A stretch of 64,000 nucleotides of DNA, taken from the NCBI GenBank assembly GCA_963750395.1, contig CAVVQM010000009.1, positions 256,831 to 320,830 on the forward strand. The letters run 5' to 3'. Positions 58,101 to 64,000 of this stretch are shown piece after piece. This DNA comes from JADJPO01 sp963750395 (GTDB taxonomy: Bacteria > Actinomycetota > Actinomycetes > Actinomycetales > Kineosporiaceae). Each line of letters opens with the position of its first letter. The stretch's first letter is position 1. Both the position numbers and the translations under genes were made by a program. The notes under the pieces are model-generated. The model was not told where the DNA came from and did no database searches. It was given only the letters and a program-made list of their open reading frames with translations.

Positions 58101-58593
58101 CGGCGACCAGGAAGTCCACGATCCGCGGACCGTCCTGGCCGGCCCCGTTCAGCCCGGCGGGCAGGGCCTCATCGAGCCAGGCCCGGACCAGTGGCCCGGG
58201 ACCCGACCCGGGGACGCTCGCGTCCTCGTCGATCCCGTGCAGGTACGGATCGAGGTCGGCGCGCAGGGCCGGCGGGTAGGTGAAGGGATAGCGCTCGGCG
58301 TACTCCTCCAGGAAGAAGTCGAACGGGTTGATCACGGTCATGTCCGCGACCAGGCCGACGGTGACGCTCAACTCGGTGGCCCGCTCCGGGAAGACCAACC
58401 GCGCCAGGTGGTTCCCGAAGGCGTCCTGCTGCCAGTTGATGAAGTGCTGCTCGGGGGTGACCCTCAGGCTGTACGCGCTGATCGGCGTCCGGCAGTGCGG
58501 CGCCGGACGCAGGCGGACGACGTGCGGGTGGATGTCCACCGGCCGGTCGAACCGGTAGGTCGTGCGGTGTTCGAGTGCAACGCGGATCGTCAT
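55198..58593 (-). CDS. Transglutaminase-like domain fused to DUF2126 (putative amidoligase)
   Basis: About 1131 residues. Residues 1-100 are the bacterial transglutaminase N-terminal domain (IRVALEHRTTYRFDRPVDIH). The transglutaminase core (about 165-280) has Cys in IGSCRDSAWLLVSVLRELGL, His in DLHAWAEVYIPGAGWVGLD and Asp in LDPTSGLFAGEGHIPLS, a full triad. From about 310 to the end is DUF2126 (Pfam calls it putative amidoligase): RLTMGGEPTFVAVDDMESAQ, KWYPGEPLPRWQ, VNVQPTRTWPELVDLTTTLY, TGGGNHLTLGGLTPADSP, FCIDKLYSPDTNRGRLGLLE. In many genomes these are separate neighbours; here they are one chain. It may make or break isopeptide bonds. ATG 58593 chosen. Confidence 0.9.
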   Translation of the reverse strand: MTIRVALEHRTTYRFDRPVDIHPHVVRLRPAPHCRTPISAYSLRVTPEQHFINWQQDAFGNHLARLVFPERATELSVTVGLVADMTVINPFDFFLEEYAERYPFTYPPALRADLDPYLHGIDEDASVPGSGPGPLVRAWLDEALPAGLNGAGQDGPRIVDFLVAVNQRVQRDVGYTVRMQPGVQTPDTTLQRAIGSCRDSAWLLVSVLRELGLASRFVSGYLVQLAPDVVPLDGPAGPTSDFTDLHAWAEVYIPGAGWVGLDPTSGLFAGEGHIPLSATPQPATSAPITGSTSPCEVTFDFANSVHRVHEDIRVTRPYTDDQWGRIDALGARVDSVLAEGDVRLTMGGEPTFVAVDDMESAQWTTDADGPEKRRMAAELATRLKQRWVGDGIVHHGQGKWYPGEPLPRWQTAMTWRKDGKPLWSDGSLLTSPSDPPFTVSGSLTARTLVADLAGAVAARLGVPADHVLPAYEDAVHDLWVAACRPDGDPPVTDVDPAELADEAAERASVVDDLDEQTDVKTPRGWVVPIFRTEDGEAWGTARWRPRRRHLFLTPGTSPLGLRLPLDSIAWTPPPASFERSPFEPRQALPDPKTPVPQADPAEVLDIESAPRTALAIEERGGHVYVFLPPLEAFEDAVDLLSRIEDAAARIGVPVVLEGYPLPGDERAGCLTVTPDPGVIEVNVQPTRTWPELVDLTTTLYEDARQCRLGTEKFDLDGQHTGTGGGNHLTLGGLTPADSPLLRRPDLLRSLITFWQHHPALSYVFSGRFIGPTSQAPRVDEGRHETLYELEIAFAELDRIAAETDDDGEPVPLRPWLTDRLLRHLLTDITGNTHRAEFCIDKLYSPDTNRGRLGLLELRGFEMPPHPQMALVQALLVRSLVARFWSSPYTGPLVRWGNRLHDRFLLPAFAAADLADVVDDLQAHGIAFEHSWLEPFLEFRFPRLGEADIAGVHLQLREAVEPWHVLGEEVSGSGTARYVDSSVEKVQVSVTGIVESRHAVTCNGVPVPLTAAAAPGTAVAGVRYRAWAPPSALHPTIGVHSPLVFDLVDLWNGRSLGGFTYHVVHPGGRSYDRYPVNAAEAEARRAGRFAAGGHTPGPVDVAAWPAPDALLGPGGGEYPCTLDLRRAGAVVR

Positions 58594-58667
58594 GCAGGCT
58601 CCCGTCACGGGCGGTCGCGCGGAGCGTACGGCGTCGTAGGGCTCTGAGAGGGATCACCCGACTCTAC

Positions 58668-58711
58668 CCAAGCGAACCCACCCCGACTGACGACGGTTTT
58701 ACAGGGCGGCC
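58668..58711. repeat. Decayed left att copy of a tRNA-Tyr-like 3' end
   Basis: cgacggttttacagggcggcc (58691-58711) matches 60051-60071 with one mismatch, and 14 bases (cgacggttttacag) are shared with both later copies. On the minus strand it reads CTGTAAAACCGTCG, the anticodon-loop side of a tRNA-Tyr. Weaker similarity (gcgaacccacc) extends left to about 58668, where the T-arm would be. Confidence 0.55.
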
Positions 58712-58888
58712 GGGCAACTCGTCTGACCAGGGCGGATCCCGACTGGGGAGGCATTTCGCCGAGCCCTCGCCGCGGACGGTTGGCGATGGTCGTGGACGGC
58801 TGCCATCACATTCGGGCTTTGTCCCAGCGGTTCGGTCGGGGCCGTCCTCAAGCTCGACGCAGTATGACCGATCAGTTATATTGAATGG

Positions 58889-59314
58889 GTGCCGTGGGAG
58901 ATCAGCCTGCACAACGAGGTGGAGCGCTGGTTCCTGGCACTGTGTCGGGACGACCCGGAGTCGGCGGACCTGGTTGCTGCGGCGATCGACCACCTCGCCG
59001 TGGCCGGGCCGACCCTCGGACGACCACTGGTCGATCGGGTCCACGGCAGTAGGCATCACAACATGAAGGAGTTGCGGCCGGCATCGGCGGGCGCCAGTGA
59101 GGTGCGGATGCTGTTCGCGTTCGACGCGGATCGCGAGGCGATCGTTCTTGTCGCCGGTGACAAGTCCGGCCGGTGGCAGGAGTGGTATCGCGAGGCGATC
59201 CCGTTGGCCGACAAACGATTCGACGAGCACCTGGGCACACGACGGCGATCAGCGGCAGACGAAGCCGGCGTGGCAGGACGCCGTGGCACGAGGCGAGGAG
59301 GGCGAGGACGATGA
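58889..59314 (+). CDS. RelE/HigB-type toxin
   Basis: A 141-residue toxin of the phage-derived Gp49-like/HigB branch of the RelE superfamily: WEISLHNEVERWFLALCRDD, AAAIDHLAVAGPTLGRPLVD, HNMKELRPASAGASEVRMLF, AFDADREAIVLVAGDKSGRW then QEWYREAIPLADKRFDEHL. These include the basic Lys-Glu-Leu-Arg and Lys/Trp/Tyr positions used in ribosome-dependent mRNA cleavage. GTG start. It overlaps the antitoxin start (ATGA, 59311-59314), toxin first, as in HigBA systems. Lies between two tRNA-Tyr-like att copies. Confidence 0.9.
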   Translation: MPWEISLHNEVERWFLALCRDDPESADLVAAAIDHLAVAGPTLGRPLVDRVHGSRHHNMKELRPASAGASEVRMLFAFDADREAIVLVAGDKSGRWQEWYREAIPLADKRFDEHLGTRRRSAADEAGVAGRRGTRRGGRGR

Positions 59315-59643
59315 GCGCGACATTCAGTTCCTGGAACGAGGTCAAGGCGAAAGCCGCCGCGGCCGATCCCCGCTCCCCTGCCGAACGCGAGGCCGGCCAG
59401 GCCGCCGCCGCCGAACGGCAGGAGGCCTACATCCGCGGCCACCAACTCGCCGAAATGCGCAAGAGCGCCGGCCTGAGCCAGGCCCAACTCGCCCAGACCC
59501 TGGGCGTCACCCAGGCCCGAATCTCCAAGATCGAACACGGCGAGATCTCCGGCATCGACGTCATCCGCGCCTACGTCACCGCCCTCGGCGGCACCCTCGA
59601 CGTCGTCGCCACCCTCGGCGACCGCGCCTGGAAAGTCGCCTGA
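59311..59643 (+). CDS. XRE family antitoxin (HigA-like)
   Basis: A 110-residue helix-turn-helix protein. The N-terminal helix region RSPAEREAGQAAAAERQEAY is followed by the Cro/C1-type HTH: LAEMRKSAGLSQAQLAQTLG then VTQARISKIEHGEISGID, and VIRAYVTALGGTLDVVATLG. The start ATG overlaps the toxin stop. It should bind the toxin and repress the shared promoter in the gap upstream of 58889. Last coding gene before the attachment region at 59809-60067. Confidence 0.9.
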   Translation: MSATFSSWNEVKAKAAAADPRSPAEREAGQAAAAERQEAYIRGHQLAEMRKSAGLSQAQLAQTLGVTQARISKIEHGEISGIDVIRAYVTALGGTLDVVATLGDRAWKVA

Positions 59644-59808
59644 GACCCGGACCGACACGACGTCCTGCCCGCACCAGCACCCGCATACCCAAGCAGCCCA
59701 GCACAGCACTCCCGCCGACGGGCCGCTGGCCGCAGGCCTTCTCCCCGTGGCCCCCGGCGCCCACAGCCCACGGATACCTCACAGGGGTATCTAGTGCGCC
59801 CGGGAATG
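59644..59808. other. Gap after the first TA pair
   Basis: No gene is visible. The region links the antitoxin to the repeated attachment arm that begins at about 59809. Confidence 0.3.
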
Positions 59809-60067
59809 TCGCCGCGTATTCGCCGCGAGCATCCCACGCCGGCGCATGCGCACCCCTGGCCGCGAGGCACCCGGAACGCATCGCCGCTGGTCAACGCCAC
59901 GCACCCACGAAGGGCGCCAACGGCGAACGGCGACGCGGACCGCTCCAACAGCCGATCTTGACGCATACCCCCTGCGTGCGCGTTTGCGCAGGTCAGCGGC
60001 ATGTTGATCATGGGTGGCGGGTGATGGATTCGAACCAACGTAGGCTGTGCCGACGGTTTTACAGAGC
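59809..60067. repeat. Attachment-arm repeat, copy 1 (ends in the tRNA-Tyr-like 55-bp core)
   Basis: Ends in a 55-bp segment (60013-60067) identical to 62150-62204. On the minus strand that segment reads CTGTAAAACCGTCGG, a variable arm, GGTTCGAATCC and ACCCGCC, the 3' half of a tRNA-Tyr(GTA)-like gene. Upstream a 20-bp block (gtcgccgcgtattcgccgcg, 59809-59828) and a 17-bp block (gcgtttgcgcaggtcag, 59980-59996) recur in copy 2 at almost the same spacing (204 against 206 bp to the core). The 5' half of a tRNA is absent, so it is not a tRNA gene. Confidence 0.8.
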
Positions 60068-60227
60068 GGCCCACCAACCGCGTTGACCTGCACCGATGCG
60101 GCAACACTACCCACCTCGCCGCGTCCTCGCCGCGGACAACTACACCTGGCCGTGGACGTTCGGCGATGACTGGACTCTGCATGAGTCCCATGACAAGCGG
60201 GTTCGGGGTGACAGCGGCTGCATTCGC

Positions 60228-60518
60228 TCAGCCGTGGTAGGCATCCCGCCGGTGATCGATGTCGAGAATGACGATGGTGCGCGAGGCCTCGTCGATCCGG
60301 TAGCGGATTCGGTACTGACCTCGGCGGGCTCGCCATAGGCCCTCGAACGGCGCTCGCAGCGGGGCACCAACGACGCGAGGCCGTTCGATCAGCGGCCCAG
60401 TGAGGAACTCCCAGGCAGCGAAGGCAGCTGCTGCCGGAAGATTCTCCGCCAACGCCCGCCGCGCACCAGGCGCCAGAACGAGCCGATACGGTTCCCCCTC
60501 GATCTGATCCTCAGGCAC
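60228..60518 (-). CDS. RelE/ParE-type toxin
   Basis: A 96-residue RelE-superfamily toxin: YRLVLAPGARRALAENLPAA, GAPLRAPFEGLWRARRGQYR, IRYRIDEASRTIVILDIDHR then RDAYHG. The Arg/Lys strand WRARRGQYRIRYRID and the C-terminal DIDHRRDAY are typical of RelE/YoeB-like RNases. GTG start at 60518 overlaps the antitoxin stop by 8 nt. Second toxin-antitoxin pair of the tandem array, opposite in direction to the first. Confidence 0.9.
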   Translation of the reverse strand: MPEDQIEGEPYRLVLAPGARRALAENLPAAAAFAAWEFLTGPLIERPRVVGAPLRAPFEGLWRARRGQYRIRYRIDEASRTIVILDIDHRRDAYHG

Positions 60519-60804
60519 TCGGGCGTTCCCGGTGGCGGCGCTGCTCGATCTCGGCTGCCATCTGGGCCTGGGTGACCTCCTGGCCGGCCGCCAGGTCCGC
60601 CTGAGCCTGCGCGACCCGGGCCAGGGCGTCGGGGTCGGAGAGCAGTTCCAAGGTTGCTTCCAGCGACTCGAGGTCTTCCGCGGAGATCAGGACCACGTAG
60701 CTGCGCCCGTTCCGCGTGATGTTCACCCGCTGGTGAGTGCGCTCGACGTCCTCGGCAATCTCGGACAGCCGCGCCTTCACCTCTGACAATGGCAGCGTCT
60801 CCAT
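60511..60804 (-). CDS. Phd/YefM (RelB-like) antitoxin
   Basis: A 97-residue antitoxin: METLPLSEVKARLSEIAEDV, NITRNGRSYVVLISAEDLES then LEATLELLSD is the Phd/YefM DNA-binding fold. The acidic/alanine C-terminal tail wraps the toxin. ATG 60804. An AT-richer promoter (ccataattctag) lies just upstream at 60805-60820. It should neutralise the RelE-type toxin encoded by the overlapping downstream gene. Confidence 0.9.
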   Translation of the reverse strand: METLPLSEVKARLSEIAEDVERTHQRVNITRNGRSYVVLISAEDLESLEATLELLSDPDALARVAQAQADLAAGQEVTQAQMAAEIEQRRHRERPSA

Positions 60805-61014
60805 AGACCATAATTCTAGTCGACGTGGATCCTTGTGTCGACCGCCCTAAGGAGGCACGCGTATGGACTGTCGATCTCTTCCGCAGATCGGCTACGCGAG
60901 CGGGTAGCACCTCACAACATCGCCATCTGGCAACCCGCAGCGCCTCAGTATGACCAGCACGAGAATCTACCCATCGACCGAAGCGCGCCCACACGACCTG
61001 CTGCTTGCAAGAGA

Positions 61015-61752
61015 TCACCGATACTGGCGCGCCTGTGCCGCGGTCACCGCGATCCTGGTCTCAACCGGAAGTTCGATGAGCTCGATCTGGATGCCGAGAT
61101 CCTGAAGCGCCCGTGCGGCCCACGACGTCGACGTCGGCTGGAAGGGTGCGGATGCCAGCGGGTCACTCATACACAGGACGAGCTCGGGACGCGGGTAGAG
61201 AGTTGACGCGATCCAGGTGAGCTTGAGCGCATCCGCGAGCACCTTGTGCCTTTGACCACCCTTGGGAGGCCCCTGATGTGCCCAGCACTCCACCAGGACA
61301 GAACGCTCCTCGTCGGCTCCGTCGATCTCGACCCGCGTCCCCGAGGTCAAGGTGATCCGAGCAGGTTCCAGTGGCCGCCCGATCCGTTGTCCCAGCAGGT
61401 CCAGCATCACGCGCTCAGCTTCTCGCTGCTCGAACGAGCTGCCGGCGGGGCGCTCATGCCCGACCGTCCGGTCAATCGCCAGTCTGGCCGCACGGGCGTC
61501 AGTCCCGTCGGTCGTCACAGCGTCCGCGGGGAAGCTCGCGACGCTCCCAATCTCGTGCTGCAGCTCCGTCACGATCTTGCCCGAGGGACCCGGCCGGCGC
61601 CGGACCACGCCCTCGCGCTCCAGCCGTCGCAACACCTGGTTCACCGCCTGCCGCGGCTTGATGCCCGCCCGCTGCGAGAGCTCATCGTCGTCGAGCAGAT
61701 GGTCACTTGTCCTAATCGCCCTCAGCAGGCGAACGCGGTGAGCGTCAGACAT
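61015..61752 (-). CDS. Winged-helix protein with possible restriction-endonuclease-like domain
   Basis: A 245-residue protein. Residues 1-80 are a winged helix: MSDAHRVRLLRAIRTSDHLL, ELSQRAGIKPRQAVNQVLRR then LEREGVVRRRPG. Residues about 120-245 include RITLTSGTRVEIDGADEERS, VLVECWAHQGPPKGGQRHKV, LADALKLTWIAS and ELVLCMSDPLAS. The order strand with E-x-D, strand with V-E-C-W, helix K-x-x-K-V-x-x-D recalls a PD-(D/E)xK core, but the usual E-x-K lysine is replaced by Trp. So it is a degenerate nuclease fold at best. ATG 61752 chosen, since upstream extension has no protein character. Only other gene in the second att-bounded element. Confidence 0.6.
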   Translation of the reverse strand: MSDAHRVRLLRAIRTSDHLLDDDELSQRAGIKPRQAVNQVLRRLEREGVVRRRPGPSGKIVTELQHEIGSVASFPADAVTTDGTDARAARLAIDRTVGHERPAGSSFEQREAERVMLDLLGQRIGRPLEPARITLTSGTRVEIDGADEERSVLVECWAHQGPPKGGQRHKVLADALKLTWIASTLYPRPELVLCMSDPLASAPFQPTSTSWAARALQDLGIQIELIELPVETRIAVTAAQARQYR

Positions 61753-61943
61753 GAGACAAGAATGCCCGCCGAGGCCACGATGAGCACGAGCCTCAGCAGA
61801 TCTGCACAGCCATGAGCGGACCCCGCCGCGGCTCGCGTGCTGCCTGGTTTCTCCGACTACCCACCCAGGCGCACTGTCCGCGCACGGGTCGACACGACGT
61901 TCCCTCTCATACCCTCTAGGGGTATTCGCCCGGTACCCTGGAC
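61753..61943. other. Promoter-side gap of the winged-helix gene
   Basis: No gene seen. It contains tagggg-tattcgcc near 61917-61929, which recurs in altered form at about 59784 (ggggtat), extending the similarity between the two attachment arms outward. Confidence 0.3.
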
Positions 61944-62204
61944 GTCGCCGCGTATTCGCCGCGGCCGGACTGGCAGTCACGGCCTTGCGCACTCGAGCAC
62001 TCACGATGTTGGGACGTCGCTGCAGCTCAACCGGCCAAAGCCGCAGCAGCGGACGCAACGGCAACGGTGACCCGCACCGCTCCATCAGGCATCATCACCA
62101 GATACCCTCGGTGTTCGCGTTTGCGCAGGTCAGGAGCCGTTTGGCTGGTGGTGGCGGGTGATGGATTCGAACCAACGTAGGCTGTGCCGACGGTTTTACA
62201 GAGC
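61944..62204. repeat. Attachment-arm repeat, copy 2
   Basis: Second copy of the arm: 20-bp block 61944-61963, 17-bp block 62117-62133, and the 55-bp tRNA-Tyr-like core 62150-62204 identical to copy 1. Intervening sequence is related but diverged (for example caacggcaacggtgacccgc against caacggcgaacggcgacgcg). This pattern fits two related elements integrated one after the other at the same target. Confidence 0.8.
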
Positions 62205-62488
62205 AGAGCCAAAGCCGCCCCAGCCTGCGGCACTTGTCTCCCCAGAACCATCTCCGGACGCCGCTCGGTCGCCGGGCCTCGAAGTGGGGGAACAGGCGCC
62301 GGACCGTGGACTCCACAGGCAGCCTGTCGGGTCCAGCCTCAAACGCCTGCGCCACGGCAGCCTCTTGATCGGCCACCCACTCGGCGATCGTGGCTGAACG
62401 GATCGACACCGGGACCGCTGCCGCGACCCCGGACCCCGAGGGACCAGTCAGGCCCTAGCGCACGCTGACAACATTCGCAATCGTCCAG
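62205..62488. other. Stretch between att copy 2 and the IS256 relic
   Basis: A minus-strand frame starting at 62409 (MSIRSATIAEWVADQEAAVA, EAGPDRLPVESTVRRLFPHF) runs into the att copy. Its first 50 codons look protein-like but no family is recognised. It may be the 5' remnant of a gene cut by the integration. Confidence 0.3.
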
Positions 62489-63888
62489 TCATTCCGAAGG
62501 TCGATCCTTTCCGGACCTGACGAGATGAGTGGGTGGCGTCCGGATTCCGGTGTAAACGAGCGGGCCATCGGTTCCGGCTTCGTGGGGCAGGTTACGCGGT
62601 GGCGGTGACAGTTTCGGGCTGGTCGGCTCGGCGGGGTCGGGTGCTGTGGCGGGTCGGAGTTGGCGGGGTGGGTCGAGCAGGGATCGGCGCAGGTCCTGCA
62701 GCAGGCGCAGCCCGGCGGGGGTCATGGTCAGGCCGCGCCAGCCGGCCGAGGCCCGGTCCAGGACGGCCCAGACGAGGCTGATGCAGGAGGTTTCGCCGGG
62801 GAAGCGGCCGATGACCTTGGCGCGGCGGCGGGTCTCGCCGAAGGTGCGCTCGATGAAGTTGGAGTGCCGGATCCGCTTGTGGTGCTCGGTCGGGAAGCGC
62901 AGGTAGGCGGTCAGCCCTGCGGCGTCGGTGAGCAGGATCTTCATCGCGGCCGGGTAGGTCGCGGCGTACCTGTCGGCGAACGCGGTGATCCGGGCCTGGA
63001 CGAGCTCGACCAGCCGCGGGCCGGGTTCGGTCTCGAGGTCGTCGGTGTCGAAAGGGCCCAGTAGCCGTCGCGGATCTCGTCCTGCATCCCGGCCGGGATC
63101 TTCGCCAGAACATTCCGCGCTCGGTGAACAAGACACCTCTGCCGCAACGCTTTCGGGAAGACCTGTTCGATCGCGGCGATCAGCCCGGGGCGCCGTCGGA
63201 GACGACCAGCAGCGGACTGCCCAGGCCCCGCTCACGCAGGTCGGTCAGGAAGTCGGCCCAGGCGTCGGTGGACTCACCGCTGCCACGGCGGCCAGGCCGA
63301 CGAAGACCGGTTTGCCGTCGGTGGTGATGCCCCAGGCCGCCAGGACCGGCTCGGCCGGGGAGCCGGGGTGCATCCGGAAGAACGAGGCGTCCAGGAACAG
63401 GTAGTCCAGGGTCATCTCGTCCAGGCGCCGACCCGTCCATGCCTCGTACTCGTCCTTGATCGCCTGGCACACGGTGCTGACGGTGGACTTGGAGATCGCG
63501 GCCTGGTCGCCGAGGGCCTCGGCCAAGGTGGCCTCCACGTCCCGGACCGACAGGCCCCGGACGAACGAGGCGATCACCAGCGACTCCAGGGCGTTGGTCT
63601 TGGTGACGTGCGCGCCGAACAGGCGGGAGGCGAACGCCCCGGCGGTGCCACGCAGCTTCGGCCGCGCCAGCGGACCGGCCCGGCGGTGGTCTTCACCGTC
63701 ACCTCCCGGTACCCGTTACGCGACCCGGGCCGGGCATCCGGGCCTAGCGCGGCGCGGGGGTAGCGGTCCCGGCCCAGGAACTCGGTGACCTCGGCCTCCA
63801 GAGCGGCCTGCATCAGCAGCTGCGCGCCGAGCCGGGCCACCTCCTCCAAGATCTCCGGCAACGGCCGGTCCTGAAGCGAACAAGGCAT
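62489..63888 (-). pseudogene. IS256 (mutator)-family transposase, frameshifted
   Basis: The N-terminus begins MPCSLQDRPLPEILEEVARL at 63888 with EAEVTEFLGRDRYPRA and GSRNGYREVTVKTTAG. The next part, in another frame, gives SVRDVEATLAEALGDQAAIS, LDYLFLDASFFRMHPGSPAE (first catalytic Asp) and AAWGITTDGKPVFVGLA. Further frames give LVVSDGAPG (second Asp), RQRCLVHRARNVLAKIPAGM and HSNFIERTFGETRRRAKVIG (catalytic Glu). At least four frame changes, so inactive. The left IS end was not located; a candidate right end is the inverted repeat at 63933-63991. Confidence 0.88.
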
Positions 63889-63932
63889 CGATCCTGGGGC
63901 GGATCCGGTCGGTCGGTGATACTCGTGCAGGC

Positions 63933-63991
63933 ACGGGCGTAGGTCCCTCCTTCGATGACTTGGGGCGTCTTGAAGGGGAACCTACGCCCGT
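63933..63991. repeat. Inverted repeat at the window end, possible IS terminus
   Basis: acgggcgtaggtccc (63933-63947) and ggaacctacgcccgt (63977-63991) are reverse complements with one mismatch, spaced by 29 nt. It lies 45 bp upstream of the IS256-type transposase start, a usual place for the IS end. It could also be a promoter operator or terminator of a gene beyond the window. Confidence 0.45.
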
Positions 63992-64000
63992 CTCATTTAC

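Noticed and set aside
60013..60067. A tRNA-Tyr gene on the minus strand
   Set aside because: Only the 3' half (anticodon loop to acceptor 3' strand) is present. No 5' acceptor or D-arm follows on the other side, and the T-stem has a mismatch. It is an attachment-site copy.

Overview
The window is high-GC DNA with many GTG starts and translationally coupled gene pairs. It carries a GTP-type PEP carboxykinase, LytR-CpsA-Psr (LCP) wall enzymes, a deazaflavin-dependent nitroreductase, and DUF5701, DUF2252, DUF445 and transglutaminase-DUF2126 proteins. Together these point to the chromosome of an actinobacterium (Actinomycetota). I cannot name the genus from sequence alone.

Layout. (1) About 0.1-20.5 kb is an accessory region full of gene relics. 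Intact stress and respiration genes sit there (universal stress protein, transporter, two SRPBCC proteins, CoA-binding protein, SDR, cytochrome bd oxidase, F420-type nitroreductase). They are interleaved with frameshifted or truncated genes: GNAT, BTAD regulator, IS630 transposase, HemW-like radical SAM protein, butanediol-dehydrogenase tail, DUF4143 ATPase, NHL propeller, integrases, aldo/keto reductase and F420-reductase pieces. A TasA-like/SipW/NHL locus lies at 13.7-16.2 kb. A 3.6-kb island bounded by a 43-bp perfect repeat of the tRNA-Arg(ACG) 3' half (16817 and 20431) carries a HEPN/nucleotidyltransferase toxin-antitoxin pair and a decayed integrase.

(2) About 20.7-58.6 kb looks like stable backbone. 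Almost every gene is intact: pckG, tRNA-Ser(GCT), two LCP proteins, a MarR regulator, an S51-like peptidase, an SDR, a GAF/degenerate-GGDEF protein, DUF445, a subtilase, small secreted proteins, a GYF-PrsW protein coupled to citrate synthase, a GAF-GAF-PAS-GGDEF cyclase, a soluble chemoreceptor with CZB and PilZ domains, a 5'-3' exonuclease, a GH26-like hydrolase, DUF2252, a zinc metallopeptidase, a four-gene coupled ABC exporter operon, a TfoX-like protein and a transglutaminase-DUF2126 fusion. Three proteins connect to cyclic-di-GMP: an apparently active cyclase, a degenerate GGDEF that keeps the inhibitory-site motif, and the PilZ chemoreceptor.

(3) About 58.65-62.2 kb is a tandem array of two small elements separated by copies of a tRNA-Tyr-like 3' end; a 55-bp perfect repeat lies at 60013 and 62150, and a decayed copy at about 58668-58711. 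The first element carries a RelE/HigB toxin with an XRE antitoxin. The second carries a RelE/Phd pair and a winged-helix protein with a possible nuclease domain. Neither carries an integrase. A frameshifted IS256-type transposase fills 62.5-63.9 kb.

The best candidates for something new are the integrase-less, tRNA-repeat-bounded toxin-antitoxin cassettes, the rearranged relic of a second HEPN/integrase island at 12.88-13.12 kb, and the degenerate GGDEF protein.
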